The notes below the pieces were generated by a model that saw only the letters and a list, made by a program, of their open reading frames with translations, had not been told where the DNA came from and made no database searches. A program made the position numbers and the translations under genes. A DNA stretch of 64,000 nucleotides from NCBI GenBank assembly GCA_018659585.1, contig JABJMC010000028.1:1-64000 (forward strand), read 5' to 3'. Below are positions 23,847-32,806 of the stretch, piece after piece; the first letter of the stretch is position 1; every line of letters starts with the position of its first letter. The stretch comes from Candidatus Peregrinibacteria bacterium. GTDB lineage: Bacteria > Patescibacteriota > Gracilibacteria > UBA1369 > UBA12473.

Positions 23847-25124
23847 ATGAAAGTTACTGTATCCAAACCCGAAAAATCAATGGTTACTATAACCATCGAG
23901 GCTGATGAAAAAGACCTCGAAAAATTTCTAGAAAAGTCCGCAGAGGAGTTATCTGGCCAAGTCAAAATTGATGGCTTCCGCAAGGGGAAAGTCCCCAAAG
24001 ATGTTCTAGAAAAGCATATTGGCAAGGAGGCGATTCGAGCCAATGCCCTTGAATTAGCTCTACCAAATTTCTATGCCGAAGCTGTAATTCAAGAAAAAGT
24101 GCAAGTTGTAGCCCGCCCAGAAATCAACATTACCTCCGATGACCCATTTACATTCGAGGCCAAAGTAGCCGTACTCCCAGAAGTTAAAATTTCTGGACAC
24201 GAAAAAATTAAAGTCGATAAAAAAGACCTTAAAGTCACAGCCAAAGATTTAGAAGAAGTAGTCGATTATTTCCGTAAACAGGGAGCAACTTACCCAGACG
24301 CTAAGCGTGCTGCCAAAAAAGGTGACAAAGTCGAAGTAGATTTCGAAGGCTTTGATCCCAAGGGTGATGTTCCTTTGGAGGGGACTAAAAGCAAGAATCA
24401 CCCAGTAGTATTAGGGGAGGGAGGCTTAATTCCTGGTTTTGAAGAAGAAATTACGGGAATGAAAGCTGGTGAAGACAAAGAATTTGAAATAAAATTCCCC
24501 AAAGATTACCATTCCGATAAATTCAAAGGAAAAAAAGTTAAATTCAAAATCAAGATTCACAAAGTTCAAGAAGTAAAACTTCCCGAACTCACCAAGGATT
24601 GGATCAAAAAAATGACTGGCAAAGAATTAGACGTTGATGCTTTCCACGAAGAAGTTCGCCAAAATTTAACTCAAGAACGTGAACAGCAGGAGAAAAACCG
24701 TCGCGAAGGCATGTTCTTTGAAGAACTTATCAAGCTTACAAAAGTCGATGTCCCAGAAGCGCTTATAGAAGAGGAAATTGACTTTATTCTAGACCGAACT
24801 AAAATGGAATTACAGTCCCGCGGTATTACTTGGGATCAATACGAAAAACACCTTGGAGAACAAAAACGTGATCTTCGTAAGGAAAAACAAGAACAAGCCA
24901 CCAAACAGGTGACCTTAAGATTGGTTCTCAATCATCTTTACAAAGAGGAGAAAATCGAACCAACTGACGAAGAAATAAAGAAAGAAGTAGAGCAAATGAT
25001 GGGCAAGTACCCAGAAGCAGAACAAGACAAGGTAAAAGCTAATTACGAAAAGGGACAAGCTGGTTACGCTCAAGTTCACAATGCCATTTGTTTAGATCGT
25101 TTTCTCAAAAAACACCTCTCTTAA
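23847..25124 (+). CDS. tig: Trigger factor (ribosome-associated chaperone, prolyl isomerase)
   Basis: A 425-aa protein, the usual length. The N-terminal ribosome-binding domain contains a version of the signature loop (GFRKGKVPKDVLEK). The FKBP-type PPIase domain (about 155-245) shows GDKVEVDFEGF, GEGGLIPGFEEEITGMKAGE and FPKDYHSDKFKGKKVKF. The long helical C-terminal domain follows. Trigger factor binds at the ribosomal exit tunnel and shields nascent chains. The gene has its own promoter, about 50 nt of leader and no Shine-Dalgarno site. A small LapA-like membrane gene follows 18 nt later. Confidence 0.97.
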   Translation: MKVTVSKPEKSMVTITIEADEKDLEKFLEKSAEELSGQVKIDGFRKGKVPKDVLEKHIGKEAIRANALELALPNFYAEAVIQEKVQVVARPEINITSDDPFTFEAKVAVLPEVKISGHEKIKVDKKDLKVTAKDLEEVVDYFRKQGATYPDAKRAAKKGDKVEVDFEGFDPKGDVPLEGTKSKNHPVVLGEGGLIPGFEEEITGMKAGEDKEFEIKFPKDYHSDKFKGKKVKFKIKIHKVQEVKLPELTKDWIKKMTGKELDVDAFHEEVRQNLTQEREQQEKNRREGMFFEELIKLTKVDVPEALIEEEIDFILDRTKMELQSRGITWDQYEKHLGEQKRDLRKEKQEQATKQVTLRLVLNHLYKEEKIEPTDEEIKKEVEQMMGKYPEAEQDKVKANYEKGQAGYAQVHNAICLDRFLKKHLS

Positions 25125-25142
25125 ATTCTAGCCCTTCCAAAT

Positions 25143-25397
25143 ATGCGCGCTCTCTATCTTATCGGCTCCGTAATGAGTTTCGTCATTATTCTTATTTTGG
25201 CGTTCGAAAACATTCAGGCATCCTGCAACTATTTAACATTTTTCTTTTGGGAAATTAGTTCAGGCGTAGCCCCTACTTTTGTACTGTTTGGTTCCGCTAT
25301 AGTAGGAATGGTAGCTGGTTCATTCATGACTTTATTGGCCAGTTCCTTTTTGGCTGAGTCTGACGACGATGAAGATGACATAGATTTTGAAGTCTAA
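25143..25397 (+). CDS. LapA-domain (DUF1049-like) small membrane protein
   Basis: An 84-aa protein with two transmembrane helices (about 5-22 and 42-68) and an acidic C-terminal tail (DDDEDDIDFEV). The layout and the Asn after the first helix match LapA/YciM-partner-type membrane proteins, whose exact role in bacteria outside the enterics is unclear. It is co-transcribed with tig and followed by a strong terminator. Confidence 0.7.
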   Translation: MRALYLIGSVMSFVIILILAFENIQASCNYLTFFFWEISSGVAPTFVLFGSAIVGMVAGSFMTLLASSFLAESDDDEDDIDFEV

Positions 25398-25420
25398 AAA
25401 TTAGCAAAAAGCATTAAAAG

Positions 25421-25450
25421 ACAGTCCTTTAAAAAGGGCTGTTTTTGTTT
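25421..25450 (+). terminator. Rho-independent terminator of the tig operon
   Basis: ACAGTCCTTT (25421-25430) pairs with AAAGGGCTGT (25433-25442, one G-U), followed by TTTTTGTTT. The remaining ~240 nt up to 25699 are A+T-rich and hold only the operator-like repeats before the next gene. Confidence 0.88.
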
Positions 25451-25651
25451 ATAGATAAAGCAAAACCAAAGAACAATAAAAGTGTACGCAAGTTGCAAGA
25501 AGCCAAGGTTGGCGAACAAAAAAATAATACAGATTAAACAATCAAATAACCATTTAAGTCAATTAAAAAGAGTTAGCGACTTAACCTGTTAACTTAAAAT
25601 TGTATAAAAAATAAGAACAAAGTCTTGATTTCCGAGAACAAAACTTATACA

Positions 25652-25682
25652 TTGACCATACTGTGCACAAAATATGTGTACA
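25652..25682 (+). promoter_or_regulatory. Promoter/operator region of the winged-helix regulator
   Basis: A TTGACC (25652-25657) -35-like box is followed by the palindromes TGTGCACA (25662-25669) and TGTGTACA (25675-25682), 13 bp apart. The -10 box is unclear. The repeats are placed where a repressor would block RNA polymerase, so autoregulation by the downstream DNA-binding protein is a fair inference. Confidence 0.45.
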
Positions 25683-25699
25683 AACTCTAGGCTTACTCT

Positions 25700-26266
25700 A
25701 TGCTCTTAAAGCGTCTTTTCACCTCGCAGACTCGCGTTAAGTTACTTACTTTGTTTCTGACTAATCCAGAAGAAGAATACTTTATCCGCGAACTTACTCG
25801 TCGTTTAGATGAACAAATTAATTCCGTCCGACGCGAGTTAGATAACCTTAAGAAATTTGGGCTTCTTCGCAGCCGAATGAAAAATCGAAAAAAGTATTAC
25901 ATGATTAATCAAAAATTTCCTTTAATAACCGAATTACAGGGAATTATTCTTAAGAGTACTGACCAAAACGCCAAAGTCGTGGAGGCAATTCTTAAATTAG
26001 GGGATCTTGAACTACTTTTACTTTCTGGCTTTTTCCTTAAAAAAGATTCCGAAGTTGATTTACTTATTGTTGGCGAAATTGATAAGGATGTTTTGCAGAG
26101 CTTTTTGGATAAGGAAGTTCCTTCCGATCGCACCATTCGTTACACGGCTTTAACTCGAGAAGATTTCATTTATCGCGTTAAGTGCAATGACCGCTTCATC
26201 AAAGATTTACTGACTGATCCAGAGAATATGATTGCGCACAATCAACTTCAAAACGCGCTTTCCTAG
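25700..26266 (+). CDS. Winged-helix regulator with nucleotidyltransferase-like C-terminal domain
   Basis: A 188-aa protein. The N-terminal winged helix (about 1-75) shows RVKLLTLFLTNPEEEYFIRELTRRLDEQINSVRRELDNLKKFGLL. The C-terminal domain (about 90-188) has LLLSGFFLKKDSEVDLLIVGEID, resembling the GSxxx..DLLIVG core of MNT-type nucleotidyltransferases, but the usual Gly-Ser is Ser-Gly and catalysis is doubtful. This architecture is known from ArsR/MarR-like regulators in candidate-phyla bacteria. Two TGTG(C/T)ACA palindromes stand before the gene. Confidence 0.75.
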   Translation: MLLKRLFTSQTRVKLLTLFLTNPEEEYFIRELTRRLDEQINSVRRELDNLKKFGLLRSRMKNRKKYYMINQKFPLITELQGIILKSTDQNAKVVEAILKLGDLELLLLSGFFLKKDSEVDLLIVGEIDKDVLQSFLDKEVPSDRTIRYTALTREDFIYRVKCNDRFIKDLLTDPENMIAHNQLQNALS

Positions 26267-26277
26267 AAAAATTTGGC

Positions 26278-26306
26278 TTTACAACTGTAGTCCGCTTCCC
26301 TATAAT
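26278..26306 (+). promoter_or_regulatory. Promoter of rplS
   Basis: TTTACA (26278-26283), a 17-nt spacer and a perfect TATAAT (26301-26306). It gives a leader of about 23 nt without a Shine-Dalgarno site. Confidence 0.75.
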
Positions 26307-26335
26307 CGGGCAGTCTTAATCTCAAAAAAATCATC

Positions 26336-26935
26336 ATGAATCAAGCTTTACTTTCACACGTTCAACAAAAATCGCTTAAAAAGCGTGTCCCCCCAATCCG
26401 TACTGGTAATACAGTTCGCGTTCACCAAAAAATTGTTGAATCCACCAAGGATGGCTCCAAGGAGCGTATTCAACTTTTTGAAGGATTAGTAATTGCCACA
26501 AATAGTGGCGCTGGCACCGATAAAACCTTTACTGTTCGCAAAATCGCCAGTGGCGTTGGAGTAGAAAAGATTTTCCCTGTTCATTCCAGCAATATTGCTA
26601 AAATAGAAGTTATTCGAAACTCCAAAGTTCGTCGCTCTAAATTATATTTTATGCGCAACCGAACTGGTAAAAGTGCTCGTCTTAAAGAAGCTAAGCTTAT
26701 GGGCTATGACTTTCCAGAAGAAGAGGAAGAAGCATCTGAAGAAGCAATCCAAGAGGCAGTAGAAGCTGTTAAAGAGGCTGAAGAAGCAGAAAAAGCTGAA
26801 CAGAGCGGTGGCGACGATAGCGAGGCCGATGCCCCAGCCGAAGAGGTCAAGGAAGAAGCCAAGGCTGAAGAAGTAGCCGAGGAACCTCCAGCTGAAGAAG
26901 CAAAAGCGGAAGAAGAAAAAAAGGACGAGGAATAA
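26336..26935 (+). CDS. rplS: Ribosomal protein bL19 with long acidic C-terminal extension
   Basis: A 199-aa protein. Residues 1-115 are bL19 (PPIRTGNTVRVHQKIVE, RIQLFEGLVIA, FTVRKIASGVGVEKIFPVHS, RNRTGKSARLKE), which sits at the 30S-50S interface. The last ~80 residues are an added Glu/Ala/Lys-rich tail of low complexity, absent from typical bL19. S1 in this window also carries an acidic tail. The gene has its own promoter and ends at a terminator (26955-26986). Confidence 0.96.
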   Translation: MNQALLSHVQQKSLKKRVPPIRTGNTVRVHQKIVESTKDGSKERIQLFEGLVIATNSGAGTDKTFTVRKIASGVGVEKIFPVHSSNIAKIEVIRNSKVRRSKLYFMRNRTGKSARLKEAKLMGYDFPEEEEEASEEAIQEAVEAVKEAEEAEKAEQSGGDDSEADAPAEEVKEEAKAEEVAEEPPAEEAKAEEEKKDEE

Positions 26936-26954
26936 TCAAAAAATTATAAATTTT

Positions 26955-26986
26955 AAAACCCGCCTAATCATTGACGGGTTTTTTTG
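26955..26986 (+). terminator. Rho-independent terminator of rplS
   Basis: AAAACCCG (26955-26962) pairs with CGGGTTTT (26975-26982), followed by more T residues. The -10 box of rnhB starts right after the T run. Confidence 0.88.
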
Positions 26987-26992
26987 TATAAT
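26987..26992 (+). promoter_or_regulatory. -10 box of rnhB, compatible with a leaderless mRNA
   Basis: A perfect TATAAT ends 6 nt before the ATG at 26999. RNA polymerase starts about 6-7 nt beyond the -10 box, so the transcript should begin at or next to the start codon. Confidence 0.6.
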
Positions 26993-26998
26993 GAACAC

Positions 26999-27568
26999 AT
27001 GATTTCAAAAAATACTATAATTGCTGGAATGGATGAAGCTGGTCGCGGACCTTGGGCCGGACCAGTAGTTGCGGCCGCTGTGATTTTACCCAGAGGAATT
27101 CACTTACCAGGTTTAAATGATTCCAAAAAAGTCACAGAAAAAAAGAGGGAAGAACTTTATGCCAAAATTAAGCTCAAAGCAGAGTGGGGGATTGGTAAGG
27201 CCTCACACAAGGAGATTGACCGTCACGGCCTCTTAAAAGCTACGCAATTGGCATTTCAGCGGGCTTTAGATTCGTTGCCGCGCGTCCCAGAACACTTATT
27301 AATTGATGGCCGCGATAATTTTACTTTCTCCGTTCCACACACCTCAATTATTAGAGGAGATCAAAAAATTAGAAGTATAAAAGCGGCATCTATCCTTGCC
27401 AAAGTAGCCCGAGATAAGCTAATGAAAGATTGCAGCTTAAAATTTCCAGAGTATAGTTTTGATAAGCACAAGGGTTATGGAACCCAAAAACATCAGTTAG
27501 CTCTGCAAAAATATGGAGTTACTCCCGTGCACCGACGTAGTTTTAAACCTGTACAAGCTCATCTTTAA
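26999..27568 (+). CDS. rnhB: Ribonuclease HII
   Basis: 189 aa from ATG 26999; the track start at 26984 is a TTG inside the promoter. It carries the RNase HII signature GMDEAGRGPWAGPVVAAAVIL with the catalytic Asp-Glu, a second Asp in LLIDG and the SIKAASILAKVARD motif. It removes RNA from DNA:RNA hybrids and single ribonucleotides from DNA. The gene ends 6 nt before a polysaccharide-pyruvyltransferase gene on the same strand. The TATAAT placement suggests leaderless transcription. Confidence 0.95.
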   Translation: MISKNTIIAGMDEAGRGPWAGPVVAAAVILPRGIHLPGLNDSKKVTEKKREELYAKIKLKAEWGIGKASHKEIDRHGLLKATQLAFQRALDSLPRVPEHLLIDGRDNFTFSVPHTSIIRGDQKIRSIKAASILAKVARDKLMKDCSLKFPEYSFDKHKGYGTQKHQLALQKYGVTPVHRRSFKPVQAHL

Positions 27569-27574
27569 TCTATT

Positions 27575-28612
27575 ATGACGAAACCAACTTGGATCATTTG
27601 TGGCAATTTCGGCGCTGGAAATCTTGGTGATGAAGCAATTTTGCGTGGACTTCTAGAGTTATGGGGAAAGGATAAAAATTTAATAATCATGAGTGCTAAC
27701 CCAGCCGAAACAGAACTTAAATTTGGAATAAAAGCTATTCATCGCCTTCCCAGTGGAATTCGATCCACTTTAAAATCATGGATTTGTCCTGTTACCCGTC
27801 CCAAGATACGCAAAGCTAGAGAGGCTCTTAAGAATTGTGATCGATTTATTCTTGGTGGGGGAACCCTTTTAACTGACGAGCCACTCAAATCTATGTTTGT
27901 TTGGGGGAAACAGATAAAAGGAGCCTTGAAATACAATAAAAAAATTGAGATCTACGCTAACGGAATTGGCCCCTTAAACTCAAAATGGGCCCAGAAAAAG
28001 GCCAAGTCATTACTTGAAAAAGCTGACAAAATTAGTGTTAGGGATGAAAAATCGCTGGAATGGACAAACTCCCTTGGGATTAAACAGGTAGAATTAGTAG
28101 ATGACCCGGCTCTACACCTAAAAGAGTTAAAATTTCAGGGACTCAAAAAGTTCTCCAAAAATACAATTATCCTAACGCCAAGATTCTGGAAAAGTGGTCA
28201 AAAACAGACTCTAAATTCGCTCAAAAAATTTGTTCAATACCTGTGTGTTGAACAAGGTAAATATATGGTTGGAATACCCTTTGAAAAGGCCAATAAAAAA
28301 GATCTTAACCTATTGAGTAAAATATTTGATCAGCAAGGCGTTAGAAATCAATCCGAAATTTGGGCAAACTATAAATCAGAAGAAGAAGTTTTGGGAGTAA
28401 TTCAACAGGCAGAACTGCTAGTTGGAATGCGGCTGCACAGTTTAGTTTTTGCGCACCTCACCAATACGCCTTTTATTAGTATTGCTTATATGGAAAAGGT
28501 TTCCGCAATTGTTAAAACCCTGAATTCACAAAATCCCATAATTGAACTTAAGGATCTAAGTTTTGAAAAACTTAAACAAGCTTATGAGAGGCTCTCCGCA
28601 AAAGTTTCTTGA
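27575..28612 (+). CDS. csaB: Polysaccharide pyruvyl transferase family protein (CsaB-like)
   Basis: A 345-aa protein of normal length. The family hallmarks are present: N-terminal GNFGAGNLGDEAIL, a central FILGGGTLL and a C-terminal GMRLHSLVFAHLTNTPFISIAYMEKV. CsaB adds a ketal pyruvate to secondary cell-wall polymer, the ligand of SLH domains. Two SLH-type proteins are encoded in this window, which supports that role. The stop TGA is followed at once by TAA, and the last 31 nt overlap the convergent PfkB-family gene. Confidence 0.78.
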   Translation: MTKPTWIICGNFGAGNLGDEAILRGLLELWGKDKNLIIMSANPAETELKFGIKAIHRLPSGIRSTLKSWICPVTRPKIRKAREALKNCDRFILGGGTLLTDEPLKSMFVWGKQIKGALKYNKKIEIYANGIGPLNSKWAQKKAKSLLEKADKISVRDEKSLEWTNSLGIKQVELVDDPALHLKELKFQGLKKFSKNTIILTPRFWKSGQKQTLNSLKKFVQYLCVEQGKYMVGIPFEKANKKDLNLLSKIFDQQGVRNQSEIWANYKSEEEVLGVIQQAELLVGMRLHSLVFAHLTNTPFISIAYMEKVSAIVKTLNSQNPIIELKDLSFEKLKQAYERLSAKVS

Positions 28613-29538
28613 TAACGGTTGCAGAATTCTTCGTAAGTAGGATTGTGATTTTGAGTCCCAATGTTTTCAACAACATAAGTTGCCATCAGGGATCCCATGC
28701 GACCACAAGCTTCCAACGGACGGCCTTTTAAGTAACCCCTTAAAAATCCCGCTCTGTAACCATCACCACAGCCAGTTGGGTCAACTACCTCTTTAGGAAC
28801 AACCACTGGCACCATAACTGGCGAAAGAGCTCCAGTTTCCTGAGAATAAATTTCAGAACCTTGTTCTCCACGCGTAATAATAAGTAGCTTTACCTTTTCT
28901 AAAATTTGAATTAAGTCTAAATGCGTTCGTTTTTTAAACATTTCCATCTCATAATCATTCAAAAACAGACCTTCCGCACCATCAATAGCCTCGTGCAATT
29001 GTTCTGGTGTGAGAATTGGCATGTTTTGACCAGGGTCAAAAAAGTAAGGAGTTCCAGCTTCCTTTGCCTCGCTCACATATTGCATCACTCGGTTTGGATC
29101 ATCTGGCGCAATAATAATAGCTCCCACTTTATGAAAAGCCTCGGTAGTATTGATTTCCCCATCAGCACTCATCGCACCAGGATGAAATTGTGCTATTTGA
29201 TTACCTTTTGGATCAGTCATAATCGTAGCTGAAGCTGTTGGTACATTTTCAAAAACTTTTATATTCTCCAAATCAATATTCTTCTCTTCAAGCCATTTTC
29301 GATAATCAGCAAAGTCATGACCAACCGCTCCCACCAAAGTAGCCGATTCCTCAAGCAAAGCTAAACAATAAGCAATATTCCCACCTGTCCCACCAAAATG
29401 ACGAACTTTGTCGTGCACCAAAAAACAAACACTTAATTCCGATAACTTATCTGGTAATAGAACCTTTTCAAAAGGTTTTTCGTAACTAGAAATATAGTCA
29501 TAGGCTAGGGAGCCAGTAACAGCAATTCGAGGAGCCAT
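28582..29538 (-). CDS. PfkB-family sugar/nucleoside kinase
   Basis: A 318-aa protein with ribokinase-fold motifs: N-terminal GGTGGNIAYCLALL, an internal DPGQNMPIL region and the catalytic signature DPTGCGDGYRAGFLRGYL near the C-terminus, where GCGD replaces the usual GAGD and keeps the Asp base. Adenosine-kinase-like members phosphorylate nucleosides or sugars. The substrate cannot be read from the sequence. It lies 11 nt downstream of infB on the same strand, so it is probably in that operon. Confidence 0.85.
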   Translation of the reverse strand: MAPRIAVTGSLAYDYISSYEKPFEKVLLPDKLSELSVCFLVHDKVRHFGGTGGNIAYCLALLEESATLVGAVGHDFADYRKWLEEKNIDLENIKVFENVPTASATIMTDPKGNQIAQFHPGAMSADGEINTTEAFHKVGAIIIAPDDPNRVMQYVSEAKEAGTPYFFDPGQNMPILTPEQLHEAIDGAEGLFLNDYEMEMFKKRTHLDLIQILEKVKLLIITRGEQGSEIYSQETGALSPVMVPVVVPKEVVDPTGCGDGYRAGFLRGYLKGRPLEACGRMGSLMATYVVENIGTQNHNPTYEEFCNRYQETFAESLS

Positions 29539-29549
29539 AATTTAAAAGT

Positions 29550-31622
29550 TTAAAGAGTTTTATGCCGAGTTTCTTCTTTAGAAAACTCAAGGACATCTCC
29601 TTCTTGGAGTTTAATTTTACCTTTGTAGCGAATTCCACATTCCGTACCTTTTTTAATCTCCTTCACATCTTCATTAACGAGTTTTAATCCCACGGCTTTA
29701 CCAATTCCAATCTGTTCTTTGTCGCGGAAGACCTTTATACTAGAGTTTACCTCTGCTTTACCATCATTGATTTTACAACCAACCACCATTTCATTGTTAC
29801 CAGTAAAGAAAACTTGTAAAACCTTAGCTTTTCCAAGTTCCACAACAATTGTTTCTGGCTCCAGAAGGCCAGAAAGAATCTTTCTCAGATCATCAATTAA
29901 TTCATAAATAACCTTATAAACAGAAACTTCAGTATTGTGACGCTCTGCCATCCGTTCTGCTTGAGAGGGAACATCAGTATGAAAACCAATCACAACTCCC
30001 TGACTAGCCGCGGCCATCATGACATCTGACTCTGTAACATTTCCAACCCCGGAGTGAATTACTTTCACCGCCACATCCGATGATTTAAGCTCCTTGGCAA
30101 TACTTTGTTTAATAGCTTCGAGCGAACCATTAGTATCAGCTTTTAAAACAACTTTTACAGTTTTAAGCTGACCTTCTTTAATTTGTTCAACAATTTCACC
30201 AAGCCCCATACCCATATTTTGAATTTTTCCTTCTTTAATAAGAGCCGAAACCTCTTCAGCTTTTTGACGAGCGGATCGCTCATTATTAATTACTTGCAAA
30301 ATATCACCAGCTTGAGGGGTTTTAGAAAGTCCAGCAATCAAAGCAGTCCCAGATGGTCCTAGATCCTTAAATCTTTTACCAGTGTGGTTCTGCATAATTT
30401 TAATTCGTCCGTGAGTCGCTCCCACAATAACTGGATCCATCACCTTTAAAGTCCCGGTATTTATCAAAATAGTGGCCACTGGCCCCAAGCTAGGGTCCAA
30501 ATGAGCCTCAATTACAGTTCCAACCGCGGGGCGATTAGGATTAGCCTTTAAATCCAATAATTCCGATACTACTAAAATCATATCCAAAAGCTTATCAATT
30601 CCCTCGTTCTTAAGAGCCGAAATAGGCACCATAACTGTTTCTCCACCCCATTCTTCTGGGATTAACTCATGTTCCGCCAGTTCACCCTTAACTTTATCGG
30701 GGTTAGCATTTGGTTTATCCATTTTATTAATAGCTACAATAATCGGCACTTTAGCTTCTTTGGCGTGATTAATAGCCTCAACAGTTTGTGGTTTAACGCC
30801 CTCATCAGACGCTACCACCAAAATAGCCACATCAGTAGCTCTGGCTCCTCGAGCTCGCATAGCAGTAAAAGCTTCGTGTCCTGGTGTATCTAAGAAAGTA
30901 ATTTTATGGCCATTTTTTTCAACCTGATAAGCTCCAATGTGTTGGGTAATTCCTCCAGATTCAGACGCCACAACATTCGCGTCACGAATCGTATCCAAAA
31001 GTTTAGTTTTACCATGATCAACATGCCCCATAACAGTTACTACTGGTGGGCGTTCTTTCAAAATAGAAGCATCATCCTCTTGAAGTAGTTTCTCCAGGTC
31101 TCCTCTCATAATATCTTCTGATTCAGCGGCCGAGTGTTTGCGTCGAATTTTAACGCCTAAATCTTCAGCCAAAATAGAAGCGATTTCAAAATCAATTGGT
31201 TGGTTAATATTAGCTAAAATTCCATTTTTCATTAACTCTCCAATAACTCTTACTGGGCTAATTCCAACCTTTTCTGAGAATTCCTTTACAGATATAAAAT
31301 CGGGGATTTCAATAATTCCCTTTTTAACAATAACCTCTTCTTTGGCAGAATCATCTTTGGCTTTAACACCATGTCTTCCCGCTGTTTTTTTACGTTGTTT
31401 TTTAATGAGTTCCTTCTCCATTTCCTGAGAAACAATTTCACCGTAGGTATCAGCTTTATCACTAACTTCTTTTTTAAATTCCTCGGATAGTAAAGCTGCT
31501 AAATCATCTTCCAACTCTGTCGCTTTTTCATCAATATCAAATCCTAGCGCAGCGCTGCGAGCAATGAGTTGCTCCTTTGAAAGCCCTACTTTTTTCGCAA
31601 ATTGTATAAGGGAAGTAGCCAT
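29550..31622 (-). CDS. infB: Translation initiation factor IF-2
   Basis: A 690-aa protein, short for IF-2 because the N-terminal region is reduced. G-domain motifs are complete: [12 protein letters not shown] (G1), [11 protein letters not shown] (G3) and NKMDKPNA (G4). Domain II and the C-terminal fMet-tRNA-binding domain follow ([26 protein letters not shown]). It delivers initiator tRNA to the 30S subunit. The PfkB-family gene follows 11 nt later and rmuC lies 46 nt upstream on the same strand. Confidence 0.97.
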   Translation of the reverse strand: MATSLIQFAKKVGLSKEQLIARSAALGFDIDEKATELEDDLAALLSEEFKKEVSDKADTYGEIVSQEMEKELIKKQRKKTAGRHGVKAKDDSAKEEVIVKKGIIEIPDFISVKEFSEKVGISPVRVIGELMKNGILANINQPIDFEIASILAEDLGVKIRRKHSAAESEDIMRGDLEKLLQEDDASILKERPPVVTVMGHVDHGKTKLLDTIRDANVVASESGGITQHIGAYQVEKNGHKITFLDTPGHEAFTAMRARGARATDVAILVVASDEGVKPQTVEAINHAKEAKVPIIVAINKMDKPNANPDKVKGELAEHELIPEEWGGETVMVPISALKNEGIDKLLDMILVVSELLDLKANPNRPAVGTVIEAHLDPSLGPVATILINTGTLKVMDPVIVGATHGRIKIMQNHTGKRFKDLGPSGTALIAGLSKTPQAGDILQVINNERSARQKAEEVSALIKEGKIQNMGMGLGEIVEQIKEGQLKTVKVVLKADTNGSLEAIKQSIAKELKSSDVAVKVIHSGVGNVTESDVMMAAASQGVVIGFHTDVPSQAERMAERHNTEVSVYKVIYELIDDLRKILSGLLEPETIVVELGKAKVLQVFFTGNNEMVVGCKINDGKAEVNSSIKVFRDKEQIGIGKAVGLKLVNEDVKEIKKGTECGIRYKGKIKLQEGDVLEFSKEETRHKTL

Positions 31623-31667
31623 AGCGGGACTAGTCTACCCGATGATAAGAGAAAAGAAAAGAGAAGC

Positions 31668-32714
31668 TTAAGATGTTAATTTCGGCACATTTTTTGAGTT
31701 TCCCTCGATAGTTTCGAGCTTATCTTGGAATCTGGAAAGCCGCTTTTCCGAAGAATGGTAACTATTTTGAGCGCGTCCGAGGTGCGTCCCTACCAGGTTG
31801 AAATCATCACTAAACTTAGTGAAATCAGTTTGCAGCCGACCTAGAGTGTTCAGGATCTCCTTAGCGCCTTTTTCTATCTGTAAACCGCGTAATCCTAACA
31901 AAATTGCCTGCAGATAAATATAGAAACTATTTGGCGAAACTGGAATAACTCGTTTGGCCAAAGCATACTGGCTTATACTTTTTTCATCTTGATCTTTAAC
32001 AATCACCTCATAATAGACATTTTCAGCTGGAACATACATCAAAGCAAAATCAAAAGTTCCTTCGTCAGGAAGGATGTATTTAGAAGCAATATCATCAATA
32101 TGTTTTTTTACATCATTAGAAAAAACTTTTTTCGCCTTTACCTGAGTTTCATCACCATCAGCCTCTATTACTCGTTTAAAATTTTCTAGAGGAAATTTCG
32201 CATCTACTGGCACCATCATCTGGTCACGTAAGTGAATTACAGCATCTACCATGGCTCCAGTTTTAAACTTATATTGAAGTGAAAAATTAGCCTTCGGGAA
32301 AATCTGAGAAAGTAAATCTCCTAAAAAGAATTCACCTAAGTTACCGCGCAATTTAGGGGCACGTAAGATTTCTTGCAAACTAGAAATATCTTTTCCAACT
32401 TCATAGATTTTTTTATTAGATTCCTCTAGAGCTGAAAGACGATCCGTAACAGTTGTAACTGCTTTAGCCGCTGTATCTAGCCTTTCACCAACACTACGGT
32501 GAGATCGCTCACTCATAAGGGCTCCCTCGTGTAAACGTTCATCAAGTGTTTTTGATACGGCATTAAGTTGCTGCAGGACTGTTTGCGTAGTCTGGTTAAA
32601 CTGCTGACTAAGCTGATCTAAGCGAGGATCAACAGATTCCTTAGATCTAGTTATTAAGAGGTAAAAAAAGCCTCCAGTGGCCATAATGGCCAAAACAATA
32701 GTAAATATTTCCAT
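31668..32714 (-). CDS. rmuC: RmuC-family DNA recombination protein
   Basis: A 348-aa protein. It has an N-terminal transmembrane helix (about 3-20), a coiled coil (about 30-110), then the conserved RmuC nuclease-like domain with LRGNLGEFFLGDLLSQIFP, VDAVIHLRDQMMVPVDAKFPLENFKR, PDEGTFDFALMYVPAENVYYEVI and RVIPVSPNSFYIYLQAI. RmuC limits sequence inversions in E. coli, and the fold suggests a DNA nuclease. It probably leads the infB operon. Confidence 0.93.
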   Translation of the reverse strand: MEIFTIVLAIMATGGFFYLLITRSKESVDPRLDQLSQQFNQTTQTVLQQLNAVSKTLDERLHEGALMSERSHRSVGERLDTAAKAVTTVTDRLSALEESNKKIYEVGKDISSLQEILRAPKLRGNLGEFFLGDLLSQIFPKANFSLQYKFKTGAMVDAVIHLRDQMMVPVDAKFPLENFKRVIEADGDETQVKAKKVFSNDVKKHIDDIASKYILPDEGTFDFALMYVPAENVYYEVIVKDQDEKSISQYALAKRVIPVSPNSFYIYLQAILLGLRGLQIEKGAKEILNTLGRLQTDFTKFSDDFNLVGTHLGRAQNSYHSSEKRLSRFQDKLETIEGNSKNVPKLTS

Positions 32715-32771
32715 AGTATTTTCATCCTACAATTTTTGAGAGCGAGGGAAAGGTGAAAGTTGAGAAAGGCA

Positions 32772-32800
32772 TTGACTTAGGCAGATCCTGATGTTATAAT
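32772..32800 (+). promoter_or_regulatory. Near-consensus promoter for an intergenic RNA
   Basis: TTGACT (32772-32777), a 17-nt spacer and a perfect TATAAT (32795-32800) on the plus strand, facing into a 370-nt region without a gene. It is the best promoter match I found in the window. Confidence 0.8.
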
Positions 32801-32806
32801 TAAATA

